Position numbers and translations under genes: made by a program. Of a stretch of DNA of 64,000 nucleotides, positions 56,948 through 64,000 are shown one piece after another; the stretch's first letter is position 1; every line of letters starts with the position of its first letter. Below the pieces are notes generated by a model. That model was given only the letters and a program-made list of their open reading frames with translations, did no database searches and was not told the DNA's origin. This DNA comes from Flexivirga oryzae (GTDB lineage: Bacteria; Actinomycetota; Actinomycetes; Actinomycetales; Dermatophilaceae), in the NCBI RefSeq assembly GCF_014190805.1, contig NZ_JACHVQ010000006.1, positions 62,001 through 126,000 on the forward strand, read 5' to 3'.

Positions 56948-57354
56948 CCGACTACTCCACGACAACCGGCCATGACGGCCAGTTCGACTGGCTCGTCTCG
57001 AGATTCGTGCAGGACACCCCCGGTGTCGCGCACGCGGTGCTCGTATCGGTCGACGGACTCGTGATCGCCCGGAACGCCGAACTGCCGATCGATCGTGCGG
57101 AGCAGATGGCTGCGGTCTCGTCGGGGCTGGCAAGCCTGGCGTCCGGGGCGGCCGGCCTGTTCGACGGTGGAGCCGTGCTGCAGTCCATCATCGAGATGCA
57201 GAACGGCTTCGTGCTGCTGATGAGCGTCGGCGACGGGTCACATCTGGCGGTGCTGACCGGCCCGTCCGCGGACATCGGTCAGATCGGGTACGAGATGGCG
57301 ATCATGGTCGAGCGGGTCGGGCGCGCCGTGGACGCGGCTCCGCGGGCGCGGTGA
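56944..57354 (+). CDS. Roadblock/LC7-domain protein (CvnB type)
   Basis: A 136-residue roadblock-fold protein (FDWLVSRFVQDTPGVAHAVLVSVDGLVIARN and MNGFVLLMSVGDGSHLAVL-like strands), the usual GTPase-interacting platform of conservons, comparable to MglB. GTG 56944 overlaps the sensor's stop. It should bind the CvnD GTPase. Confidence 0.93.
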   Translation: MTDYSTTTGHDGQFDWLVSRFVQDTPGVAHAVLVSVDGLVIARNAELPIDRAEQMAAVSSGLASLASGAAGLFDGGAVLQSIIEMQNGFVLLMSVGDGSHLAVLTGPSADIGQIGYEMAIMVERVGRAVDAAPRAR

Positions 57355-57389
57355 GCGAACAGGCCCAGTGCGCGAATGACGGATGACCG

Positions 57390-57779
57390 ATGACCGACGA
57401 GCCTCCCGAGTGGGATGACGGCGCCGAGGAACCCGCCGCGAGCGTGGTGCGGCCCTACACGCTCACGTCCGGGCGCACCACGTCGGAGGTCGACGTGCCG
57501 CTCGAGGCGACCGTCGAGCTCACGGTGGAGGGGCGATCGAAGCGCTGGCCGGCGCACGACCCGACGCGCCGGATCGTCGACCTGTGCGCCGACGAACTGC
57601 TCTCGGTCGCGGAGATCGCGGCCCGGGCCGGTCTCGCGATCGGCGTGGCCAGGGTTCTCGTCGGCGACCTGGCAGCCGAGGGCAGTGTGCAGTTGCAACA
57701 GACCATGACCGACAGCACGTCCAGTGACGAGCGCATCAACCTCATTGAAAGGACCCTGCGTGGACTCCGCGACCTCTAG
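57390..57779 (+). CDS. DUF742 protein (CvnC type)
   Basis: A 129-residue conservon component. The DUF742 core is VVRPYTLTSGRT followed, after an insertion, by RIVDLCADELLSVAEIAARAGLAIGVARVLVGDLAAEGSVQL, a winged-helix-like fold (quoted in two parts). Its last 20 bases overlap the start of the GTPase gene. Role in the complex is not defined. Confidence 0.93.
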   Translation: MTDEPPEWDDGAEEPAASVVRPYTLTSGRTTSEVDVPLEATVELTVEGRSKRWPAHDPTRRIVDLCADELLSVAEIAARAGLAIGVARVLVGDLAAEGSVQLQQTMTDSTSSDERINLIERTLRGLRDL

Positions 57780-58350
57780 CCCGGCCCATCGCACGACGTC
57801 GACGAAGATCGTCGTCGCCGGCGGATTCGGGGTCGGCAAGACGACGCTCGTCGGCGCGGTCTCCGAGATCGTCCCCCTGCAGACCGAGGCGACCGTGACC
57901 CAGTTGTCGGAGGGGACCGATCACCTCACGTCGACGCCGAACAAGAACACCACCACGGTCGCCATGGACTTCGGTCGCATCACCCTGGCGAACGATCTGG
58001 TGCTCTACCTGTTCGGCACGCCCGGTCAACGGCGCTTCTGGTTCATGTGGGACGACCTGGTCAAGGGCGCGATCGGCGCGATCGTGCTCGTCGACACCGC
58101 CCGCCTCGGCGACGCCTTCTCGGCCATCGACTACTTCGAAGCCAAAGGCCTGCCGTTCATCGTCGCCGTCAACCAGTTCGACGGCACCCGAGTGCATTCC
58201 GAGGCCGAGATCGCCGATGCGCTGGCCATCTCACCGCACATCCCGCTGATGCGGGTCGACGCGCGGGACCGCGACTCGGCGAAGGCCGCGCTCGTGCGCG
58301 TGACCGAATTCGCGCTGGAGCAGCACCGGGCCGCGGCGGCGCAGTCGTAA
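57760..58350 (+). CDS. Ras-like small GTPase (CvnD type)
   Basis: A 196-residue GTP-binding protein. P-loop GGFGVGKTT (residues 21-29), the switch II-like LFGTPGQRRFWFMWDDL with DTPGQ replaced by GTPGQ, and VAVNQFDG for guanine recognition (NKxD replaced by NQFD). The series is typical of MglA-like conservon GTPases. The GTG start at 57760 has AAAGGA upstream; it overlaps the DUF742 gene by 20 bases. A tandem repeat array follows the stop. Confidence 0.94.
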   Translation: MDSATSSPAHRTTSTKIVVAGGFGVGKTTLVGAVSEIVPLQTEATVTQLSEGTDHLTSTPNKNTTTVAMDFGRITLANDLVLYLFGTPGQRRFWFMWDDLVKGAIGAIVLVDTARLGDAFSAIDYFEAKGLPFIVAVNQFDGTRVHSEAEIADALAISPHIPLMRVDARDRDSAKAALVRVTEFALEQHRAAAAQS

Positions 58351-58398
58351 GCGGCGGCGTCCCTGACCTGGCCCGGCCTGGGGCTGGCCTGGCCCGGC

Positions 58399-58584
58399 CC
58401 CAACCCGCGACCGTCGCTACTTCGGGACGCACTTTCCGCGTTACCCTGTCCCCAACCCGCGACCGTCGCTACTTCGGGACGCACTCCGCGAAACCCTGCC
58501 CCCAACCCGCGACCGTCGCTACTTCGGGACGCACTTTCCGCGAAACCCCGTCCCCAACCCGCGACCGTCGCTACTTCGGGACGC
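58399..58584. repeat. Four tandem copies of a 32-bp unit at 50-52 bp spacing
   Basis: The 32-mer beginning CCCAACCCGCGACCGTCGCT and ending ACTTCGGGACGC occurs at 58399, 58451, 58501 and 58553. Spacers (ACTTTCCGCG..., ACTCCGCG...) are nearly identical, so the true repeat unit is about 51 bp. The last copy contains the stop codon and final codons of the convergent paiB gene, which suggests the array arose by duplication of that gene end. Confidence 0.9.
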
Positions 58585-59212
58585 GGTGGTCGACGGCGCG
58601 CATCGCGTCGACGAGCGGTGACCGGCCGGATTCGGCTTCGATGCCGTCCGCGGCGCCGTTGCGGTCCGCGCTGCTGCGTCCGGCGCTCACCTTGAACTTG
58701 CCGACGATGCGGGAGATGCGCAGCTCGATCCCCACGATGTCGCCGAGCCGGCCGCGCAGATAATCGGCCGGAGCCTGCCCCATGTGCCACGCGTCGACGC
58801 GGCCGCCCTCCATGACCTGGGTCAGTTTCGCGACCGCCGCTCGCGTCCAGCGCAGGTCGTCGTGGACGACGAGTTCGCCATACACGTGTGCCACCAGGTA
58901 GTTCCAGGTGGGCACGACCTCATGGTGCTCCTGCTTGGAGGGATACCAGGTCGGCGAGACGTAATGGTCGGCGCCGTTGAAGACGACCAGGGTCTCACCC
59001 TCGTGCTGGCCGGCACGCCACACGTCGTTGGCTCGGGCGACGTGACCGATGAGCTTGTCCCCGTCCTCACTCACCTCGAGCAAGAACGGAATGTGGTTGG
59101 CACTCAAGGATTTTCCGTCGGAGGTCACCAAGGTCGCGAACGGCACGGAGGAGATCAGCTCCGCAACCTCCGCGGTGGATGGTGCTTCGTCGTGTGCGGG
59201 CAGGTAGACCAT
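58571..59212 (-). CDS. FMN-binding negative transcriptional regulator PaiB-like
   Basis: A 213-residue split-barrel flavoprotein of the PaiB family: MVYLPAHDEAP, SANHIPFLLEVSEDGDKLIGHVARAND and YVSPTWYPSKQEHHEVVPTWNYLVAHVYG are hallmark blocks (quoted in part). Despite the family name, a DNA-binding domain is not visible; an FMN-dependent enzyme role is as likely. Its 3' end lies inside the last tandem repeat copy. Confidence 0.93.
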   Translation of the reverse strand: MVYLPAHDEAPSTAEVAELISSVPFATLVTSDGKSLSANHIPFLLEVSEDGDKLIGHVARANDVWRAGQHEGETLVVFNGADHYVSPTWYPSKQEHHEVVPTWNYLVAHVYGELVVHDDLRWTRAAVAKLTQVMEGGRVDAWHMGQAPADYLRGRLGDIVGIELRISRIVGKFKVSAGRSSADRNGAADGIEAESGRSPLVDAMRAVDHRVPK

Positions 59213-59245
59213 CCATTCATCGTCGCACCGGCCCGTATGGCGTGC

Positions 59246-59781
59246 TCAGCCGGCTGCCGCGCGCGCCCGGTCCAGGTCGGCGCGGGTGAACACCGAGCGC
59301 ACCTCGACCCCCGCGTCGGCGAGCCCGGTCGCCTCGGGCGGTCTCCGGTCGATGGCGCAGACGACCAGGTCGATCCGGGCACCCAGGCGCCGCAGTTCCT
59401 CCGCGCCGGCGATGACGGCGCCGCCCGTCGTGATGACGTCCTCGACGAGCACGACGTGTCGGCCTTCGACGGAGCCGCCCTCGGCGAGCTTGCGGGTGCC
59501 ATACTCCTTGGCCTCCTTGCGCACGAAAACAGTTGGCAGATTTACCAATTGCCCGAGCACCGCTGCAATGGGCACACCACCGAGCTCCAGGCCTCCCAGA
59601 ACTTCGGCGTCATCGGGTAGCAGCGGCTGCATCCCTGCCGCGACCCGGCGGATGAGCTGCGGGTCGCCCTCGAACAGGTACTTGTCGAAGTACTCGGTCG
59701 CCACCTGTCCGGAGCGGAGGGTGAATTCGCCGTGCACCGGCACCGGGAGTCGATGGCCGCGGCGAGGTCCTGATCCGTCAT
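59246..59781 (-). CDS. pyrE: Orotate phosphoribosyltransferase, apparent frameshift near the N-terminus
   Basis: Pyrimidine biosynthesis enzyme making orotidine 5'-phosphate from orotate and PRPP. The PRPP loop VVLVEDVITTGGAV and GEFTLRSGQVATEYFDKYLF are intact. The natural N-terminus MTDQDLAAAIDSRCR is encoded from ATG 59781 but runs out of frame at the direct repeat CGGTGCCGGTGC; the body VHGEFTLRSG continues in another frame. One extra base would join them. Without repair, translation would have to begin at GTG 59743, giving 165 residues and no visible ribosome-binding site. Confidence 0.85.
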
Positions 59782-59847
59782 GACCCGTAGCTTGTCATGC
59801 TCCCGAAGCCCCGCGCCCAGTGCTCCTGGACCGGCTACGTTGGGCGC

Positions 59848-60441
59848 ATGCAGCTGTTCGAAGCCGGTTCGGTGATCGAGCGCAGGGAGGTGCTCCACGG
59901 TCGCCTCTGGCTGTCGACGCCGGTCACCGTCGTCAGAGATGACGGCGACATACTCGCCGTGCGCCTCGATCCGGGTGCGCCGATGACTTTCGCAGCGCAC
60001 CCGTTCGGGCGCCACCCCTGGGCCGGATCCACCCGATGGGCCGAGACGATCGTCCTGCAGCTCTACCGGCCGCAGCACCTCTACTCGGTCTGGAAGATGT
60101 TCGGCGCCGACGGGGCGTTCCGGCAGTGGTACATCAACTTCGAGGCACCGCTGGCCCGCGACGCGGTGTCCATCGACACCGACGACTACGGACTCGACAT
60201 CGTCATCCGGCCGGACGGCACCTGGTGGTGGAAGGATGTTCCGGACCTGCACCATCAGCGGGCACAGGGGCGCATCGAGGCGCGGACGGTGCTGGCCGTG
60301 CTGGAGGCCGCGGCCCAGGTCGAGCAGCATTTGATCGACGGCACCCGGTGGTGGAGCGACTGGGACAGTTGGACGCCCGCCGGTCGCGTCCCGAGCCCGG
60401 GCCCGGCCCCGGTGGGCGAGGTCCCGCGAATCACCCGCTGA
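59848..60441 (+). CDS. DUF402 domain protein
   Basis: A 197-residue protein of the DUF402/FomD-like family, related to nucleotide phosphatases. The conserved blocks LWLSTPVTVVRDDGDILAVRLDPGAP and WYINFEAPLARDAVSIDTDDYGLDIVIRPDGTWWWKD are present (in part), with the Asp/Glu metal-binding set. Substrate unknown. ATG 59848 lies six bases after TACGTT, a leaderless start. Its 3' end overlaps the convergent mazG by 11 bases. Confidence 0.9.
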   Translation: MQLFEAGSVIERREVLHGRLWLSTPVTVVRDDGDILAVRLDPGAPMTFAAHPFGRHPWAGSTRWAETIVLQLYRPQHLYSVWKMFGADGAFRQWYINFEAPLARDAVSIDTDDYGLDIVIRPDGTWWWKDVPDLHHQRAQGRIEARTVLAVLEAAAQVEQHLIDGTRWWSDWDSWTPAGRVPSPGPAPVGEVPRITR

Positions 60442-61399
60442 CGGGCGGCCGGGCGACCTCACGCAGCGTCGCGCGCAGGGCAGCGTCGGCCGAGACACCG
60501 CCGGCGCGGGCCTGCGCGACCAGCGCCAGCAGCCGGCCGCCGAGATCCGCGCCCTCGTCATACGACACCTGTATGCCGCGGCGGTCCGCCCGGGTGAGCA
60601 CCTTCTCGGCGATCAGCAACGGCGACAACGACGCGGGGATGCCGGCCAACAGGTCGTCCTCGTCCCGGTCGGACTTCTCGGCGGCCTTGATCCGCTCCCA
60701 GGACCGCTCGACCTCGTCGGGAGTGCTGGCATCGCCGTCGCCGAACACGTGCGGGTGACGCCGAATCAGTTTGTCCACCAACAGACTCGCGACATCATCG
60801 ATGGTGTAACCCGGGTCCTCGTCCGCGGCGATGCGCGCATGGAAGAGCACCTGCAGCAACACGTCACCGAGCTCCTCCGCGACGTGCTCGGTGTCGCCGG
60901 TCTCGATCGCCTCGACCGTCTCGTGGGCTTCCTCGAGCAGGTACTTGGCCAGCGACTCGTGCGTCTGCTCGGCGTCCCACGGGCAGCCGCCCGGCGACCG
61001 CAGCGCGTCCATCACGGCCACCGCGTCCAACAAGCGCGCACCCGGGACGTCCCAGGAACCGACCAGCACCTCGATCTGCGGCGGGTCCTCCAGCCGGGTC
61101 AGCTCCTCGGCGATGGCGTCGGTCAGACCGGGGTCGGCGTCGGGAGAGCTGATCCAGACGATCGACCGCTCCGCGGCGGCCGCGACGAGCGCACGCGCGC
61201 TCTCGGCCGCCGACTCGTATGGCGCCGCCGCAACGTCGATGCCGGATGCCGCAACGGCGGCGGGCACCGGGTCGTCCGGGTCCGCGGTCAGCACCTGCGC
61301 AGCGCTCTCCAACGCGGTCCAGGCATCCCGGGAAAGCAGACCCGCCGCGACACGGGGGCTGGTCACCAGCACCGTCAGCAGCGGCTGCGGCCCGGTCAC
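60431..61399 (-). CDS. mazG: MazG nucleoside triphosphate pyrophosphohydrolase
   Basis: A 322-residue house-cleaning enzyme that hydrolyses NTPs and damaged dNTPs to monophosphates. The MazG domain contains LRSPGGCPWDAEQTHESLAKYLLEEAHE, EELGDVLLQVLFHARIAAD and the EExxD-type metal set (quoted in part). The first 110 residues form an actinobacterial N-terminal extension. GTG 61399 overlaps the stop of the upstream SurA-like gene (GTGA); a longer frame from 61456 is less likely. Confidence 0.93.
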   Translation of the reverse strand: MTGPQPLLTVLVTSPRVAAGLLSRDAWTALESAAQVLTADPDDPVPAAVAASGIDVAAAPYESAAESARALVAAAAERSIVWISSPDADPGLTDAIAEELTRLEDPPQIEVLVGSWDVPGARLLDAVAVMDALRSPGGCPWDAEQTHESLAKYLLEEAHETVEAIETGDTEHVAEELGDVLLQVLFHARIAADEDPGYTIDDVASLLVDKLIRRHPHVFGDGDASTPDEVERSWERIKAAEKSDRDEDDLLAGIPASLSPLLIAEKVLTRADRRGIQVSYDEGADLGGRLLALVAQARAGGVSADAALRATLREVARPPVSG

Positions 61400-61941
61400 T
61401 CCGCGGGGTGGCCGTTCGGCGCGGCGCCGGTCGAGGTCGGCGAGGCGCTGATCCACGGCTCCGGAGCGGTCGTCGGCCCGGTCCCCTTGACCCAGGAGCC
61501 GTACCGCGGGTTCAGCGTGGCGTTCTGCGCCGCGATCTTCTCGGTGTCGGCCTTGGTCAGGTTGCCCGCGTTGCTGAGCGTCTGCGAGATGTCGTTGACC
61601 CGCAGGGCCTCGACCGCGACGTCGGACAGCGTCGACTTCTTGTACTTGTTGCGCAAGTAGGAGTCGGAGAACACGACGCCGTTCTTCTCACCGACCTTGA
61701 TGATCTCGGGCCCGATGGACAGCACCTGCGCGACGTTCGCCGGGTCGATGCCGTAACCGGTCGCCTTGTTGATCTCGTCCGTGGCGGTCTGCAACTGCTG
61801 GCTGGTCACCGTCCGGCCGTCATACTGCAGCGCGGTGGAGCCCCTGTGCATCACACCGTCGGCGCCACATCCGGCGAGCGCAAGGGTGCTGATCGCGACT
61901 GCGGCACCCACGACGAACCGTCCGCGGTGGAAGCTGGGCAT
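61396..61941 (-). CDS. SurA N-terminal domain lipoprotein
   Basis: A 181-residue predicted lipoprotein. The signal peptide VVGAAVAISTLALAGC ends in a lipobox with Cys at residue 25. The mature region has the SurA-like helical motif RTVTSQQLQTATDEINKATG and LRNKYKKSTLSDVAVEALR, without a PPIase domain, and ends in a Ser/Pro/Thr-rich tail. It may chaperone secreted proteins. ATG 61941 has AAAGG upstream. Lies between mfd and mazG, an arrangement seen in many Actinobacteria. Confidence 0.88.
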   Translation of the reverse strand: MPSFHRGRFVVGAAVAISTLALAGCGADGVMHRGSTALQYDGRTVTSQQLQTATDEINKATGYGIDPANVAQVLSIGPEIIKVGEKNGVVFSDSYLRNKYKKSTLSDVAVEALRVNDISQTLSNAGNLTKADTEKIAAQNATLNPRYGSWVKGTGPTTAPEPWISASPTSTGAAPNGHPAE

Positions 61942-62038
61942 GGAGAACGGCCTTTCCTTCTGCGATGTCCTGACCAGCGCCGGAGTCCGGCGCGCACCCT
62001 GCATCATGCCAGTCCTCGCTGTGGCCGTGAGTGGCCGG

Positions 62039-64000
62039 TCACGCCGACGCACTCGCGGCCGCGGAGATGTCGTCCAGCAGCACCGCTTTGATCAGCTGCG
62101 CCGCCCACCGCAGCACCTCGGTGTCGCGCAGCGGCTTGCCGCCGACGGGTGCCGTCTTGGGTTGCGGCACGAGGATCTGATGTATGGCGGGCTTGACCAT
62201 CGTGCCCTTGTAGATGCGCTCCAGCCGCAACTGCTGGCTCTCCCGCAGCTCGACCGGGCCGAAGCGCACCATCCGCCCCTGCAGTGCGATGTCGCCGATG
62301 CCGGCCTGCCGGGCGATGGTCCGCAGCCGGGCCACCTCGAAGAGGTGCTGCACCGGCTCGGGCGGCGCGCCGTACCGGTCGCGCAGCTCGGCCTCGATCT
62401 CGCCGAGCGCCGCCTCGTCCTCGACGGTGGCCAGCTTCTTGTAGGCCTCCAGCCGCAGCCGCTCCCCCGGCACGTACTCGTGCGGCAGGTGCGCGTCGAC
62501 CGGCAGCTCGATCTTGACCTCGGTCGGGGCTGGCGACGTGCCGTCCCCGCGGAAGTCCGCGACGGCCTCCCCCACCATCCGGACGTAGAGGTCGAACCCG
62601 ACCCCGGCGATGTGCCCGGACTGTTCGCCGCCGAGCAGGTTGCCGGCGCCGCGGATCTCCAGGTCCTTCATCGCGACCTGCATGCCGGCACCGAGATCGG
62701 TGTGGCTGGCGATCGTCTGTAGCCGGTCGTGTGCGGTGTCGGTGAGCGGCTTCTCCGGCGGGAAGAGGAAGTAGGAGTAGGCGCGCTCGCGGCCACGACC
62801 GACGCGCCCGCGCAGCTGGTGCAGCTGGGACAGACCGAGCTGGTCGGAGCGGTCCACGATGAGCGTGTTGGCGTTGGAGATGTCCAGGCCGGTCTCGATG
62901 ATCGTGGTGCACACCAGCACGTCGTACTCGCGGTCCCAGAAGCCGGTGACGACGTCCTCCAGGCGGTGCTCGGACATCTTGCCGTGTGCCGTGGCTACCC
63001 GCGCCTCGGGCACCAGCTCGCGCAGCCGGGACGCGGCCTTCTCGATCGTGCCGACCTTGTTGTGCACGAAGAAGACCTGGCCCTCACGCATCAGCTCACG
63101 TCGTATGGCGGCGCCCACCTGCTTCTCCTCGTAGGCGCCGACGAAGGTCAGCACCGGGTGCCGCTCCTCGGGAGGCGTTGCCAGCGTGGACATCTCGCGG
63201 ATGCCGGTCACGGCCATCTCCAGGGTGCGCGGGATCGGGGTCGCGGACATCGCGAGCACGTCGACGGCGGTGCGCATCTGCTTGAGCTGTTCCTTGTGCT
63301 CGACGCCGAAGCGCTGCTCCTCGTCGATGACCACGAGGCCGAGGTCCTTGAACTTCACCTCGTTGGACAGCAGCCGATGCGTGCCGATGACCAGATCGAC
63401 CGTGCCGGAACGCAATCCGTCGATGATCTCGCGTGCCTCGCGGTCGCTCTGGAAGCGGGAGAGCGCCTTGACCACGACCGGGAACCCGGCGTAGCGCTCG
63501 GTGAACGTCTGATGGTGCTGTTTGACCAGCAGGGTGGTCGGCACCAGCACCGCCACCTGCTTCCCGTCCTGGATCGCCTTGAACGCGGCGCGGATCGCGA
63601 TCTCGGTCTTGCCGTAACCGACGTCGCCGCAGATGAGCCGGTCCATCGGCACCGACTTCTCCATGTCGGCCTTGACCTCGTCGATGCTGCTGGCCTGGTC
63701 GGGGGTCTCGATGTAGGCGAACGCGTCCTCCAGTTCGCGCTGCCACGGGGTGTCCGGGCCGAAGGCGTGGCCCTCGGTCGCCATCCGCGCCGAGTAGAGC
63801 TGGATGAGCTCGGCGGCGATCTGCCGGACGTGCCGACGGGCGCGGGATTTGGTTGTCTGCCAGTCTGATCCGCCCATCTTGTTGAGGGACGGCTGCTCAC
63901 CGCCGACGTAACGGGTGACCTGGTCCAGCTGGTCGGTCGGCACGTACAGCTGGTCAGCCGGCTGACCCTTCTTGGACGGCGCGTAGTCGATGACCAGGTA
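62039..64000 (-). CDS. mfd: Transcription-repair coupling factor Mfd, C-terminal part
   Basis: Superfamily 2 translocase that removes RNA polymerase stalled at lesions and recruits UvrA. The gene continues past the right edge, so only the C-terminal 650 or so residues are present: the end of the RNA-polymerase-interacting domain, then the RecG-like motor with GDVGYGKTE (Walker A), VIDEEQRFG (DEEQ) and QLRGRVGRG (motif VI), and the regulatory TRCF domain ending at a normal stop. The frame is open to position 64000. Confidence 0.97.
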   Translation of the reverse strand, partial: YLVIDYAPSKKGQPADQLYVPTDQLDQVTRYVGGEQPSLNKMGGSDWQTTKSRARRHVRQIAAELIQLYSARMATEGHAFGPDTPWQRELEDAFAYIETPDQASSIDEVKADMEKSVPMDRLICGDVGYGKTEIAIRAAFKAIQDGKQVAVLVPTTLLVKQHHQTFTERYAGFPVVVKALSRFQSDREAREIIDGLRSGTVDLVIGTHRLLSNEVKFKDLGLVVIDEEQRFGVEHKEQLKQMRTAVDVLAMSATPIPRTLEMAVTGIREMSTLATPPEERHPVLTFVGAYEEKQVGAAIRRELMREGQVFFVHNKVGTIEKAASRLRELVPEARVATAHGKMSEHRLEDVVTGFWDREYDVLVCTTIIETGLDISNANTLIVDRSDQLGLSQLHQLRGRVGRGRERAYSYFLFPPEKPLTDTAHDRLQTIASHTDLGAGMQVAMKDLEIRGAGNLLGGEQSGHIAGVGFDLYVRMVGEAVADFRGDGTSPAPTEVKIELPVDAHLPHEYVPGERLRLEAYKKLATVEDEAALGEIEAELRDRYGAPPEPVQHLFEVARLRTIARQAGIGDIALQGRMVRFGPVELRESQQLRLERIYKGTMVKPAIHQILVPQPKTAPVGGKPLRDTEVLRWAAQLIKAVLLDDISAAASASA

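Noticed and set aside
58399..58584. Regular repeats suggesting a CRISPR array
   Set aside because: Spacers are nearly identical, the last unit is part of paiB and there are no cas genes.

Overview
The window is a high-GC (near 70%) actinobacterial chromosome segment. The rRNA operon without spacer tRNAs, a WhiB1-like protein, a LysX fusion, paired ClpP genes, a cvn conservon, MazG/Mfd neighbours, an IdeR-type iron box and many leaderless promoters all point to Actinobacteria. Gene content suggests Micrococcales, possibly a Dermacoccaceae or Intrasporangiaceae relative; that placement is inference. No phage, insertion sequence, CRISPR array or toxin island was found, so this looks like core chromosome with a catabolic insert.

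Layout. 1-5.3 kb: the 3' part of dnaE2, a methyltransferase, a glyoxalase-fold protein and a DUF222/HNH protein. 5.3-8.8 kb: folD behind a ZTP riboswitch, then a divergent LacI regulator and MFS exporter sharing a 26-bp palindrome. 8.8-10.5 kb: a PopR-like regulator ending in ALAA facing two clpP genes, with PopR-type operators at both promoters. 10.5-17.1 kb: assorted metabolic genes and a TetR/YciI pair with twin operators. 17.1-20.5 kb: lysX. 20.6-26.2 kb: 5S, 23S and 16S rRNA on the minus strand. 26.3-33 kb: cystathionine beta-synthase, SGNH hydrolase, HIT protein, thiolase, a TIGR02569-type kinase-like protein and a Bax-inhibitor-1 membrane protein.

33-45.1 kb is the most interesting block. 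It encodes beta-glucuronidase, a glucuronide symporter, the nickel-pincer cofactor enzymes LarC, LarB and LarE, a LacI regulator, a LarA-family protein with all nickel/cofactor residues, glucuronate isomerase (UxaC), a UxuB-like fructuronate reductase and gluconokinase. No mannonate dehydratase is present. The simplest reading is a bypass: glucuronide to glucuronate to fructuronate to mannonate, then C2 epimerisation to gluconate by the nickel enzyme, then 6-phosphogluconate.

45.3-52 kb holds a secreted beta-propeller protein, an unusual 74-nt tRNA with a UAA anticodon, an IdeR-boxed CopD-family membrane protein, a DUF2249/cupin/HTH/WhiB1 redox cluster and a DsbA-fold protein. 50.6-64 kb is the conserved actinobacterial ppx, DUF501, ftsB, eno ... 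mazG, mfd neighbourhood, interrupted by a cvnABCD conservon, paiB, pyrE and a DUF402 gene.

Across the whole protein-coding part runs an iterated word, GTATGNCG, in both orientations: about 85 copies found by eye. It accounts for nearly every GTATG pentamer and forces otherwise rare ATA codons. It resembles uptake-sequence or HIP1-type repeats in density and is not explained by any annotated feature.
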